Below, in pieces: positions 1 to 8,701 of a stretch of DNA of 64,000 bases (the stretch's first letter is position 1; every line of letters begins with the position of its first letter). The translations under genes and the position numbers were made by a program. Origin of the DNA: CAJQLB01 sp905479065 (GTDB lineage: Bacteria > Bacteroidota > Bacteroidia > Flavobacteriales > Flavobacteriaceae); the NCBI GenBank assembly GCA_943846735.1, contig OX044364.1:372001-436000 (forward strand). Direction: 5' to 3'. The notes under the pieces were generated by a model that was not told where the DNA came from, searched no databases, and was given only the letters and a program-made list of their open reading frames with translations.

Positions 1-1
1 T

Positions 2-820
2 GCGCTTGAGAAAGTGAAAAATAATACCTCTTGGGCTCATTATAAATTGGGAGCACTTGGTTCGGGATCTGATTATTCACCTTTTTTTCAGCATTTAGGT
101 ATTGCTTCTTTTAATATGGGTTTTGGTGGTGAAAGTTCTGGAGGTGAATACCATACCATGTATGATTCTTATCAACATTATAAGCGATTTAAGGATCCAA
201 ATTTTCAGTATGGTGTAACACTGGCGAAAGTTGCAGGGCGGACAAGTTTACGTTTGGCAAATGCCCATATTTTACCCTTTGAGTTTACTCATTTTACATC
301 CGTTGTAAAAAAATATGCCAACGAAGTTATTAATTTAGCAGGCTCTCTCAGAGAGGATGCCAACAGGCATAACATGCTCATTAATAATGGAACTTACGCT
401 TTAGCAAGTAATCCAAAGAATAATTTAAAAGTACCAGAAAAAAAAGCTTCCGTACCCTATTTTAATTTTGCACCCTTAGATAATGCGTTAATTATTTTGA
501 CGGCACAATCTGATAATTTTACCAAAACTGTAAATAATCGTTCCTTAAGCTATCATAGTCGTAGAAATTTGAACACGATTCTAAGGAACATGGAAAGAGC
601 TTTAACAAGAGAACATGGTTTACCCAAGCGCCCATGGTATAAACACCATATTTATGCTCCCGGTTTTTACACGGGGTACGGCGTGAAAACACTTCCGGGA
701 GTCAGAGAGGCTATTGAGCAAAGTGAGTTTGAACAAGTGCAGGCGCAAATTGATATATTGGCATCTGTTATCAATAAGTTCTCTTCAAAAATTAAAGAAG
801 CAATTTCTCTTTTTGAGTGA
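2..820 (+). CDS. M28 peptidase, glutamate carboxypeptidase II-like (3' part)
   Basis: The reading frame is open to the left window edge, so only the last 272 residues are seen; an in-frame GTG at 14 is internal, not a start. Visible residues 21-25 (SGSDY) and the zinc-ligand region YHTMYDS (His at visible residue 51) match the end of the M28B peptidase domain of PSMA/NAALADase. The rest, roughly residues 90-270, fits the helical transferrin-receptor-like dimerisation domain. The family are zinc exopeptidases, usually exported, that cleave C-terminal glutamate or other residues from peptides; substrate here is unknown. It converges on the MFS gene with a 52-base gap and no clear terminator hairpin. 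Family assignment is firm; the N-terminus and signal peptide lie outside the window. Confidence 0.88.
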   Translation, partial: ALEKVKNNTSWAHYKLGALGSGSDYSPFFQHLGIASFNMGFGGESSGGEYHTMYDSYQHYKRFKDPNFQYGVTLAKVAGRTSLRLANAHILPFEFTHFTSVVKKYANEVINLAGSLREDANRHNMLINNGTYALASNPKNNLKVPEKKASVPYFNFAPLDNALIILTAQSDNFTKTVNNRSLSYHSRRNLNTILRNMERALTREHGLPKRPWYKHHIYAPGFYTGYGVKTLPGVREAIEQSEFEQVQAQIDILASVINKFSSKIKEAISLFE

Positions 821-872
821 GAATATCAAGTAATTGAGGGCATTATAATAACATTAATATAGTAGATGTTTT

Positions 873-2066
873 TTAGCCTTTAGATAATTTTAAACGCATA
901 AAAATTAATAGGGAAAGTATACCGAACACAGAAAATCCAATGAACAATGGTAGTACTGAATTTGACACAAAACTTCCTATATAATTTGCAATAGGAACAG
1001 CCATTACTGTTGATATAAAGCCATTTATGGCTGCACCAATACCAGCGATATGGCCAAGCGGTTGCATTGCAAGAGATCGCAGGTTTCCAAATAAAAATCC
1101 AATTGCAAAAAATTGTAAAGCAAAAAAAGTAATGAGTATTTCTATACTAGGATTATCACGAGACCAAAAAAGTGCCACATATAACAATGAAATAAAACAA
1201 AAAGCTATTGTTCCTGCGTAAGCAATACGCCACATTCCAAATCGAATTACGTAACGACTGTTGAGAAATGTTGCAAGACCAACTGCGATAGCTAGGCTTG
1301 CGAAGATATAAGGAAATTTATCTGCTAGTTTGTATTGTACCTGAAAAATTTGTTGTGCTGTACTCAAATAAACCATGAATGAACCCATGATAAATCCAGA
1401 TATCAAAGTGAATGCAACGGCATTTTTGTGTTTCCAGAACTCTTTGGTACCATCTAAAAAAAGACTGGGAGTAAATTTAATACGATTTGCATGTTCAAGT
1501 GTTTCCTCTTGTCTCTTCCAAAACCAAACTATTATGATGACTCCGAATAATAGATTGACATAAAATATGGATTTCCAATTATAATAATGTAATAAAAATT
1601 GACCAAGGCTCGGTGCAATTACTGGTACCAAAATGAATACCATCACTACAATTGATAAAATTTTTGCCATAAAATCACCACTGTAAGAATCTCTAATCAT
1701 GGCAATGCTTAGAGTTCTTGGTGAAGCCAAGCCGATTCCTTGAAGTATTCTACCTGCAATCATAACTTCAAAACTGTTAGAGGATACACAAACAATAGTC
1801 GCAGCAACAAATATCAAAAACCCGATAAAAACAATGGGCTTTCTACCAAAACTATCCGATAAGGGCCCGAAAATAAGTTGACCAAATCCTAAACCAAGAA
1901 AAATCATGGTTATTAACATTTGATTGTCATTTGAATTAACAACACCCAAAGCGTTTCCTATATCTGGTAAGGCTGGTAATAAAGCGTCAATTGACAGGGC
2001 TACAATAGACATTAATGAAGCCATGAGGGCAACAAATTCAAACTCAAATGTCGGTTTGTTATGCAT
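873..2066 (-). CDS. Bcr/CflA-type MFS multidrug efflux transporter
   Basis: A 397-residue inner-membrane protein of the major facilitator superfamily. It has the length and about 12 hydrophobic segments expected for the drug:H+ antiporter group. Residues near 67-78 carry the loop 2-3 motif GPLSDSFGRKP, and the start (SIDALLPALPDIG) is characteristic of the Bcr/CflA group, which exports bicyclomycin, chloramphenicol and other small molecules by proton antiport. It stands alone on the minus strand, divergent from the 160-residue gene at 2137 with a 70-base gap. No regulator is adjacent. The substrate cannot be told from sequence. Confidence 0.9.
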   Translation of the reverse strand: MHNKPTFEFEFVALMASLMSIVALSIDALLPALPDIGNALGVVNSNDNQMLITMIFLGLGFGQLIFGPLSDSFGRKPIVFIGFLIFVAATIVCVSSNSFEVMIAGRILQGIGLASPRTLSIAMIRDSYSGDFMAKILSIVVMVFILVPVIAPSLGQFLLHYYNWKSIFYVNLLFGVIIIVWFWKRQEETLEHANRIKFTPSLFLDGTKEFWKHKNAVAFTLISGFIMGSFMVYLSTAQQIFQVQYKLADKFPYIFASLAIAVGLATFLNSRYVIRFGMWRIAYAGTIAFCFISLLYVALFWSRDNPSIEILITFFALQFFAIGFLFGNLRSLAMQPLGHIAGIGAAINGFISTVMAVPIANYIGSFVSNSVLPLFIGFSVFGILSLLIFMRLKLSKG

Positions 2067-2136
2067 GCGGCAAAAGTAAACTATTTATTGTCTATTTTTA
2101 AAGAATTAAAACGAATAAGATTGTTATCTATATTTT

Positions 2137-2619
2137 ATGAAACCAGCAACAATTAATGAATTAAAAAAGGAATTAGAGTTTCGTTCGCATACACAACTAC
2201 TTGAATACTGCATGGCCATGGCTCGCTTTAAATTAGAGTCAAAAGAATTGTTATCGTATCTTGTTTTTGAGTCAGAAAATGAGACAGCTTATATTCTGAG
2301 TGTCAAATCCTTTATTGATATTAATTTTGAGGAAATTACTGCGACAAATTTTTATTTTATAAAGAAACGCATTCGTAAAATCTTAAGGCAAATTAAAAGG
2401 TTTATTCGTTATTCTAAAAAGAAAGAAACAGAAGCAGAATTACTCCTTTATTTTTGTAAAGTATTAATCACATTTGAACCCTCAATTTTAAAAAATAAAA
2501 TGCTAACTAATATGTATCATAGGCAACTAGAATTAGCACTAAAAGCCATCTCTAAATTACATGAAGATTTGCAATTTGATTACAATGTGATGATTGAAGA
2601 ACTGGAGGAACTTTACTAA
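2137..2619 (+). CDS. Hypothetical helical protein, 160 aa
   Basis: I do not recognise a named domain. The predicted protein is soluble, mostly helical and highly charged, with a very basic stretch in the middle (about residues 85-110, with many Lys and Arg) and an acidic end (MIEELEELY). There is no signal peptide or membrane segment. The ATG at 2137 is the first in frame, and the ORF is divergent from the MFS transporter. Codon usage looks like its neighbours, so I take it as a real gene. The basic patch could bind nucleic acid, but that is a guess. Confidence 0.7.
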   Translation: MKPATINELKKELEFRSHTQLLEYCMAMARFKLESKELLSYLVFESENETAYILSVKSFIDINFEEITATNFYFIKKRIRKILRQIKRFIRYSKKKETEAELLLYFCKVLITFEPSILKNKMLTNMYHRQLELALKAISKLHEDLQFDYNVMIEELEELY

Positions 2620-2721
2620 TATGTTTACGCTAAATCATAGTTCGAATTAAAAAATAGGTAATAACAATACACTTCGAATTACTCCCGGTTTAACCAAAAG
2701 AGTTTTTACAATATTTATAAC

Positions 2722-3396
2722 TTATGTTTTGAAATGTGAAATGTCCTGATGTAATTTAATCGCTTTCTTTGAAAGTATAATGCCGATAATTAATGATATG
2801 AATGCCCCTATGGAAATCCCTGGTATAAAGTTGATGAATAAAAAGAAATCGTAGGCACCGTGAAATAAAATTGCTGACATTAGTCCTGTAAAGTTCCACA
2901 TGATTCTGTTTTTAGAAAACTTTGCTTTACCCATAAAAAAGCCCATAATGATTCCAAAAGTAGCGTGGGCAGGAACAGCGCTAAAAGCTCTTACGAGGGC
3001 GACATCCATACCTCCTTGAAGGACATACATGACATTTTCAACAGCTGCAAAACCCATGGAAACCATAACCGCATAAACAATACCATCAAAGGGTTCATTA
3101 AACCATGTTTTAGGCTGTAAAAATCCCCAGACCATAACATATTTACTAAATTCTTCAATTAAGGCAACGGTAAAAAAGGCTTTTACAAATTGTTGCCAAA
3201 TATTTGAGTTGTCGGGAGAAGGTAAAATATAATCAAAAATTAAGTAAAGTAATGTTGTTATTATGATAGAAACGATACCACCTAAAAGAAATGCGTAGGC
3301 AAGCATTCGTTTAGACTCTTTCTCATACAAATCCTTCACATAAATATAAATTATGATGGTTGCAACAGGAGCTAAGGCTGAAAGTAATAATATCAT
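2722..3396 (-). CDS. PrsW-family intramembrane protease
   Basis: A 224-residue polytopic membrane protein with the conserved PrsW blocks in order: an EE pair (IEEFSKY, near residue 81), ENVMYV (near residue 120), HATFG (near residue 144) and FHGAYDF (near residue 179). In Bacillus the family cleaves an anti-sigma factor (RsiW) within or beside the membrane; the Glu and His residues are the proposed metal-binding catalytic set and all are present. Its start overlaps the stop of the upstream Nudix gene by one base (TAATG), so the two are probably translationally coupled. The physiological substrate is unknown. Two anti-sigma-like membrane proteins are encoded elsewhere in the window, but nothing ties this enzyme to them. 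Confidence 0.85.
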   Translation of the reverse strand: MILLLSALAPVATIIIYIYVKDLYEKESKRMLAYAFLLGGIVSIIITTLLYLIFDYILPSPDNSNIWQQFVKAFFTVALIEEFSKYVMVWGFLQPKTWFNEPFDGIVYAVMVSMGFAAVENVMYVLQGGMDVALVRAFSAVPAHATFGIIMGFFMGKAKFSKNRIMWNFTGLMSAILFHGAYDFFLFINFIPGISIGAFISLIIGIILSKKAIKLHQDISHFKT

Positions 3397-3959
3397 TATA
3401 TTAAGTCATGTTTGGACTTGTACTTAATTTGGTCTAAAACAAATTGATAATGAGATTTGTTCTTAGAAACAAAGTGATCGCTCGAGTCAATCTTATCTAT
3501 TAATTCTTGAAACACCTCAAAACTAATTTTTTTGACCGCTTGGACTTCATTTGTGTCTATTTTAAACTGTGTGATATCCGTTCTCAGTTCTGATATAAAA
3601 GTGTGATGAAACTCGTTATCTATAAGGTTCTTACCATAGTTTTGGAAGGACTCGGTAACGCTAATTTTAGATAAAGAATCTAATGTAATTGAAATTCCTA
3701 GTTCTTCGTTTACCTCTCTAACGGCGGCATCTTCAATACCTTCTCCAGCATCGACATGTCCTGCAACCGACACATCCCATAGTAGGGGATAAATTAGTTT
3801 TGTAGCGGAGCGCTGCGCCAAGACAATATGTCCACTATTTTGATAAAACCAAACGTGCACCGTGTTATGATAATACCCCTTTTTATGTATGGCATATTTT
3901 GATGCTGTTTTTCCAGTAGGAGTACCGTCTTTTGAAATGATATCTATAAATTCCTCCAT
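3396..3959 (-). CDS. Nudix hydrolase, IPP-isomerase-like
   Basis: A 187-residue soluble protein with a complete Nudix box at residues 67-89: G67, five residues, E73, seven residues, then REVNEELGI. This is the Mg2+-binding loop-helix that hydrolyses nucleoside diphosphate-X compounds. The start (FIDIISKDGTPTGK) and the HNTVHVWFY block resemble the Nudix subgroup annotated as similar to isopentenyl-diphosphate isomerase, but isomerase activity should not be assumed. It forms a two-gene unit with the PrsW-like gene downstream (1-base overlap). No close upstream partner: the M42 peptidase gene ends 43 bases away on the same strand. Confidence 0.88.
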   Translation of the reverse strand: MEEFIDIISKDGTPTGKTASKYAIHKKGYYHNTVHVWFYQNSGHIVLAQRSATKLIYPLLWDVSVAGHVDAGEGIEDAAVREVNEELGISITLDSLSKISVTESFQNYGKNLIDNEFHHTFISELRTDITQFKIDTNEVQAVKKISFEVFQELIDKIDSSDHFVSKNKSHYQFVLDQIKYKSKHDLI

Positions 3960-4002
3960 GAGTATTCAATTCAAATAGGACTAACGCGATGTTTATTTTA
4001 GA

Positions 4003-5091
4003 TTACTTAAAATATGAGAATGTATCACCATCTTTAATTCTAAGGAGTGTTTCGTATATCATTTTAATCACATTTTCTACATCCTCTCGATGAACCATTT
4101 CAACTGTTGTGTGCATGTAGCGAAGCGGTAATGAAATTAATGCTGAGGCAACTCCACCATTACTATATGCGAATGCGTCAGTGTCTGTTCCAGTCGCTCT
4201 TGATAATGCTGAGCGCTGGAAAGGAATTTTACTATTAGTGGCTGTTTCTGTTATTAAATCACGAAGCTTTTGCTGTACGGCAGGGGCATAAGCAATGACC
4301 GGTCCTTTTCCCATTTCTAGGTGCCCTTCCTTTTTCTTGTTAATCATTGGGGTAGTGGTGTCATGGGTGACATCTGTTACGATAGCAACATTCGGCTTGA
4401 TGGTTTCGGTAATCATCTGTGCACCACGTAACCCAATTTCCTCTTGTACAGAATTAGTAATATACAAGCCAAACGGCAGGATTTTCTTATTTTCATGTAA
4501 TAAACGTGCTACTTCAGCAATCATAAAACCACCCATTCTATTATCAAGCGCTCTACATACAAATTTATCGTTGTTAAGAATATGAAATTCATCAGGGTAG
4601 GTGATAACACAACCAACATGAACTCCCATCTTTTCTGCCTCTGATTTGTCTTTTGCACCAATATCAATAAATATATTATCAGGTTTAGGAGGCTCCTCTT
4701 TTGTTCTCAATCTTGTGTGTATCGCAGGCCAACCAAATACCCCTTTAACAATACCTTTTTTGGTGTGAATATTTACAATTTTACTCGGGGCTATTTGATG
4801 GTCACTTCCACCATTTCGAATAACATAAATAAGGCCGTTGTCTGAAATATAATTGACATACCATGAGATTTCATCAGCATGACCTTCAATGACAACTTTA
4901 TATTTTGCTTTTGGATTTATAATAGCAACAGCAGTTCCATAAGTATCGGTAATAAATTCGTCAACATAAGGTTCTAAATAATTCATCCATATTTTTTGTC
5001 CTTCCCATTCATAACCAGTTGGAGATGCATTATTTAAATAGGTTTGTAAAAAGTCCATAGACTTTTTATTTAGAATACTCTTTTTTGCCAT
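4003..5091 (-). CDS. M42-family metallopeptidase (glutamyl aminopeptidase-like)
   Basis: A 362-residue cytoplasmic enzyme of the tetrahedral aminopeptidase (TET/FrvX) family. The dinuclear metal site is visible: GHADEI near residue 71, the bridging Asp in ALDNRMGG near residue 182, the catalytic base pair in VQEEIGLRG near residue 216, an Asp in VTDVTHD near residue 240, and the last His in MHTTVEMVH near residue 328. The family removes N-terminal residues from peptides produced by the proteasome or ATP-dependent proteases and forms 12-mers. Length is typical. It has its own promoter region, divergent from the DUF4294 gene. Confidence 0.92.
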   Translation of the reverse strand: MAKKSILNKKSMDFLQTYLNNASPTGYEWEGQKIWMNYLEPYVDEFITDTYGTAVAIINPKAKYKVVIEGHADEISWYVNYISDNGLIYVIRNGGSDHQIAPSKIVNIHTKKGIVKGVFGWPAIHTRLRTKEEPPKPDNIFIDIGAKDKSEAEKMGVHVGCVITYPDEFHILNNDKFVCRALDNRMGGFMIAEVARLLHENKKILPFGLYITNSVQEEIGLRGAQMITETIKPNVAIVTDVTHDTTTPMINKKKEGHLEMGKGPVIAYAPAVQQKLRDLITETATNSKIPFQRSALSRATGTDTDAFAYSNGGVASALISLPLRYMHTTVEMVHREDVENVIKMIYETLLRIKDGDTFSYFK

Positions 5092-5190
5092 CCTGAAATA
5101 TTTTGCTCTAAAATAACAATATTAATGTTATTTTAAGGTTAAAGCTAAGGTAAATTATTAATTTTGTATCGCTGTTTAATGAGCCTTGAT

Positions 5191-5898
5191 ATGCAAAAGA
5201 TTGTAATTCTTTTTTTAATATACCCACTAGTCTTGCTCGGTCAGAAAAATGAAGTAAAGCAAGACACCATGACGTCAGGTTATATTAAAATTGCAGGTGA
5301 TTCTATATTTCGGACCTCCATCGATTTGGATGAGGTTATGCTTCTACATAAATTAAAATTTGATAGTAACGAAGATAAACGTCGATATTTAATTCTCAAG
5401 AGAAAAACAGTGAAAGTTTATCATTACTCAACCTTAGCAGCAATACGATTGGATTCTTTAAAAACTAGGTTAAATCGCTATCAAAAAAAAAGTGACAAAA
5501 AACGCTACGCCAAGAAAATCCAACAATACATTGAAGGTGAATTTTCTGATGAATTAAAAAAATTAACACGTACTGAGGGCCAAATTTTGATTAAATTGAT
5601 ACACCGTCAAACTGGAATCACAACTTTTGATTTAATAAAAGAGTTACGAAATGGTTGGCGAGCTTTTTGGTTCAATAACACAGCTAGCTTATTTGACTTG
5701 TCATTAAAAAAAACATATGACCCGATGAGAATCAAAGAAGATTATCTCATTGAGGATATATTGCAAAGAAATTTTCAAAACGGAGTGCTAGAGCGACGTA
5801 AAGATGCACTTGGTTTGGATTTTTTTGAACTTTCAAATAAATGGATGAATTTAACACCAAAACAACCTCCTTCTAGTGGCAGAGCAAACAAAATTTGA
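5191..5898 (+). CDS. DUF4294-domain exported protein
   Basis: I recognise the Bacteroidota family DUF4294; its function is unknown. The chosen ATG at 5191 starts a signal peptide (MQKIVILFLIYPLVLLGQ) and gives 235 residues. An ATG four codons earlier (5179) is equally open. An upstream in-frame TTG at 5164 is unlikely to be the start because it falls inside a promoter -7 element, TAATTTTG, at 5159-5166. The body is basic and charged (RRYLILKRK, KKSDKKRYAKK), then a helical part containing NGWRAFWFN. The last 23 bases overlap the start of the hemolysin III gene, which suggests translational coupling. Confidence 0.8.
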   Translation: MQKIVILFLIYPLVLLGQKNEVKQDTMTSGYIKIAGDSIFRTSIDLDEVMLLHKLKFDSNEDKRRYLILKRKTVKVYHYSTLAAIRLDSLKTRLNRYQKKSDKKRYAKKIQQYIEGEFSDELKKLTRTEGQILIKLIHRQTGITTFDLIKELRNGWRAFWFNNTASLFDLSLKKTYDPMRIKEDYLIEDILQRNFQNGVLERRKDALGLDFFELSNKWMNLTPKQPPSSGRANKI

Positions 5899-6502
5899 AG
5901 AATATCTAAACGCCATTTCGCACGGTGTCGGTGCAATTTTAGGTCTCATTGGTCTGGGGCTACTGATTACTTACGATACGAGTAAAACAACTTGGAGTTT
6001 ATTTAGTGTTGTTGTTTACGGATTATCTATTATTATATTATTTACAGCTTCAACTTTATATCATGCGGTAAGTAACCCCAAACACAAGCACTATTATCGT
6101 ATCGTTGATCATATCAGTATTTATTTATTGATTGCGGGAACTTATACGCCCATTTTGCTGATCACCTTAGAAGATAGTATTGGATGGATGTTGTTTTGTT
6201 TCATGTGGAGTTTAGCGCTGATTGGTATGATATTAAAATTATTTTTTACGGGTCGTTTTGAGATATTTTCAATGTTATTGTATTTAATTATGGGATGGAT
6301 GATAGTATTTGACTTTACAGCTTTATCTGAAGCTGTTCCAAGCGAAGCCATTTTATGGCTCTTTGCAGGGGGGCTATTTTACACCGTCGGAATTATTTTT
6401 TATGCTATACATCGTATCCCTTACAACCATGTCATTTGGCATTTTTTTGTTTTAGCAGGCGCCATATCACATTTTATTATGATTTTGTTTTTCATCATTT
6501 AA
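5876..6502 (+). CDS. Hemolysin III / PAQR-family membrane protein
   Basis: A 208-residue integral membrane protein with seven hydrophobic segments. It carries the family residues: NAISHGVGA near residue 12 (His), STLYHAV near residue 60, VDHISIYLLIAGTYTP near residue 77, and a C-terminal HFF...GAISHF pair of histidines. PAQR proteins resemble adiponectin receptors and have a seven-helix zinc-binding, hydrolase-like core; the hemolysin name is historical. The start is a GTG at 5876, inside the previous gene, with MAEQTKFEEYLNAISHG matching where family members begin. Its role in the cell is unknown. Confidence 0.88.
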   Translation: MAEQTKFEEYLNAISHGVGAILGLIGLGLLITYDTSKTTWSLFSVVVYGLSIIILFTASTLYHAVSNPKHKHYYRIVDHISIYLLIAGTYTPILLITLEDSIGWMLFCFMWSLALIGMILKLFFTGRFEIFSMLLYLIMGWMIVFDFTALSEAVPSEAILWLFAGGLFYTVGIIFYAIHRIPYNHVIWHFFVLAGAISHFIMILFFII

Positions 6503-6730
6503 CATATTGCATTGTAGTTAGATTTAGTACATTAATATCTGTAAAAAAAATAGTTGTCTCTAATTACTTATCTTTAATAATCTAAATGAAGTATCCCAAT
6601 CACCGCGCTATCGGATAACTATAATTAGCAGTTGATTAAATCAAACTTATTATTTGTCTCTAAAACGTTGACACCGTTACATAGATTTTTAATTGACTTA
6701 CAGGAACTTATGAACATCCGAGGGATAATG

Positions 6731-7159
6731 TTACACTGAAATAAAATCTTTATAAGTGTCATAGAAATTTTCAAAAGCATCCATCGTCTCATTGAAAAAA
6801 ATCATTGTATGTTGCCAGGACTCTTTATTATGTATGGAAACTTTGTCATCGATAAGAACGTAAACTCGAGATATTTCTTTTCCATTATCAAGAGCATATG
6901 ATTCTGCAAATATTGCATTTGGAAGGTATTCATTGATTAAAATTTCTTGCAGGGATTGTAGTTTCCTCCAATACTTTATTCGATTTTCAGTCGTGCCTTC
7001 TATATCTAAAGTCACCATAGCAGATTTGGTGTCAAAATGAAATTTGAAAGCTAGCCCTTTAAGTTTGGTTTGATAAAGAATCCATTTTCTTGGGAATGAT
7101 TTTCCAAAACTTATCCAGAAAGTTTCACGCAATATCCTAGAATTTTCTTTGCTAAACAT
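6731..7159 (-). CDS. DUF4268-domain protein
   Basis: A 142-residue soluble protein matching DUF4268 as I know it: the start SRILRETFWISFGKSFPRKW, aromatic-rich middle, and a WQHTMIFFNETMDAFE region near residue 115. Some DUF4268 domains occur at the C-terminus of restriction-like proteins, but this stand-alone form is common in Flavobacteriia and has no known role. It overlaps the stop of the upstream ZIP transporter gene by one base, so the two are likely co-translated. The 228 bases beyond its 3' end (6503-6730) contain no gene or obvious structure that I can see. Confidence 0.75.
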   Translation of the reverse strand: MFSKENSRILRETFWISFGKSFPRKWILYQTKLKGLAFKFHFDTKSAMVTLDIEGTTENRIKYWRKLQSLQEILINEYLPNAIFAESYALDNGKEISRVYVLIDDKVSIHNKESWQHTMIFFNETMDAFENFYDTYKDFISV

Positions 7160-7833
7160 TAAACGAAATAGGCAACAGCTACGGCAACAACAATAGCTAG
7201 TATTTTATTTAAATTAAAGCTATGTCCGTCACTGCTTTCAAATAAAATAGTTGTTGAAATATGCAAAAACACACCAATGACTATGGCGTTTATATATACT
7301 AAGTACGTTGAGTCGACTAACATATTATTTGCAATAATAGTACCGATGGGAGTCATCATGGCAAATAAAATTAAAAATGATAAAATTTGTATTCTTTTAA
7401 AATCTGATTGTACTAAATACATCGTGATTAAAATGGCAATTGGAATTTTGTGTATGATTACACCATAGACCATGTCATTATGTTGATTGATTGGAAATCC
7501 TTCAAGAAAGGCATGAAGACACAAGCTTAAAAATAATACCCATGGAAATTTTTTACTGTTTTTATGAATGTGAACATGGCCATGTTCAGCACCTTTGGAG
7601 AAAAACTCTAGAATGATTTGTATGAGAATTCCTGACATAATGAACAAGCCAGTTCGCTTAGCCTCTAGGTGTTGATATACTTCTGGAAGTAACTCAAATA
7701 TCGTAATTGATAGTAAAAAGGCGCCACTGAATGCTAGCAGTAACTTGATGCCTTTGGATTTCTCTTGTTTGGTAAAATAAACAAAAACATAACCAATTAA
7801 AACAGCATAGATTGGGAAAAGGTATTTATTCAT
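7159..7833 (-). CDS. ZIP-family metal transporter
   Basis: A 224-residue inner-membrane protein with about eight hydrophobic segments. It has a His-rich cytoplasmic loop (EHGHVHIHK, near residues 83-91), then the two metal-site helices: HAFLEGFP near residue 108 and HKIPIAI near residue 128. These are the conserved His/Glu ligands of ZIP transporters, which move Zn2+ or other divalent metals into the cytoplasm. Its start is 2 bases from the stop of the methyltransferase gene upstream, and it overlaps the DUF4268 gene by one base, so three genes form one transcription unit. Metal specificity is not decidable from sequence. Confidence 0.9.
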   Translation of the reverse strand: MNKYLFPIYAVLIGYVFVYFTKQEKSKGIKLLLAFSGAFLLSITIFELLPEVYQHLEAKRTGLFIMSGILIQIILEFFSKGAEHGHVHIHKNSKKFPWVLFLSLCLHAFLEGFPINQHNDMVYGVIIHKIPIAILITMYLVQSDFKRIQILSFLILFAMMTPIGTIIANNMLVDSTYLVYINAIVIGVFLHISTTILFESSDGHSFNLNKILAIVVAVAVAYFV

Positions 7834-7835
7834 AA

Positions 7836-8567
7836 TTACATAAATATCATTATTAATCGTTCACTATTTTGCTTGTTAAATGTATTTAGTTGATAATCAC
7901 CAAAAACATCCAATAAGGTCAGTTCAGCTTGCTCGAACATAGTTTTAAAATCGTTTAAACTAAACGCTTTTACGCGTTCATAAAAATTGAAATCTTGACC
8001 CTTGAAATTAAAAGCAATATCTTTAACAATATAGCCATTTTTGACAGAACGTTTCAGATAAAAATCAATACCATTAACTGTTTTTATGTCGTCTTGCTTA
8101 AGACTGTTTTTAACAACATCGATATTCATAAAATCAATAACCCCGATACCGTTAGGTTTTAAATTTGCTTTAATCGCTTTAATTGTATTTAAGTTATCTT
8201 CATCACAATCAAAGTAACCAAAGCTAGTAAATAAATTAAACACAGTATCAAACTGTTTAAAATAAGGTTTGCTCATATCATGAACATCAAAACAAAGACG
8301 TCCATTTTCTTTTTGTTTGGCTTCACTGATACTTTGCTTTGATAAATCCAGTCCTGTCACATCGTAACCAATACTATTTAAGTATAAAGAATGTCTTCCT
8401 TTTCCACATGCGAGATCTAAAATTGTTGAATTTTGTGAAATATTTAAATAATAAGTTAGAGCATCCATGAATGACTGAGCTTCTTTATCATCACGGTCCT
8501 TGTATAGAATGTGGTAGAAAGGTGTGTCAAACCACGAAGAATACCAATGTTTCATGTCTTTTGTCAT
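7836..8567 (-). CDS. Class I SAM-dependent methyltransferase
   Basis: A 243-residue cytoplasmic enzyme of the Rossmann-like methyltransferase fold. Motif I is ILDLACGKGRHS near residues 49-60, followed by the acidic end of strand 2 in VTGLDLS near residue 72 and a motif II/III region (FDTVFNLFTSFGYF) near residue 106. It belongs to the small-molecule or unassigned methyltransferase group. No residue set identifies the substrate. It is the first gene of a three-gene minus-strand unit with the ZIP transporter and DUF4268 protein, and is divergent from the THUMP methyltransferase at 8702. Confidence 0.88.
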   Translation of the reverse strand: MTKDMKHWYSSWFDTPFYHILYKDRDDKEAQSFMDALTYYLNISQNSTILDLACGKGRHSLYLNSIGYDVTGLDLSKQSISEAKQKENGRLCFDVHDMSKPYFKQFDTVFNLFTSFGYFDCDEDNLNTIKAIKANLKPNGIGVIDFMNIDVVKNSLKQDDIKTVNGIDFYLKRSVKNGYIVKDIAFNFKGQDFNFYERVKAFSLNDFKTMFEQAELTLLDVFGDYQLNTFNKQNSERLIMIFM

Positions 8568-8701
8568 ACAATCTCGAGTGTCAAGGCAAAAATACTTTAT
8601 TTTTGCTTTTTATTAAACATGGAAATATCATTAAAAAGGATTTATTTACAACAACCGATGTAAATAGTTGAAATAATTGCATCATCGGATACTCAATATT
8701 T

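Noticed and set aside
2722..3396. PrsW-like protease as part of one of the ECF systems
   Set aside because: It is 16-40 kb away and pairs with a Nudix gene; a link to either anti-sigma factor would be speculation.
5164..5190. TTG start for the DUF4294 gene
   Set aside because: The TTG overlaps a TAATTTTG -7 element at 5159-5166, so it would not be in the transcript.
6503..6730. 228-base gap, searched for a tRNA, small ORF or hairpin
   Set aside because: No cloverleaf, no convincing ORF and no clear inverted repeat.
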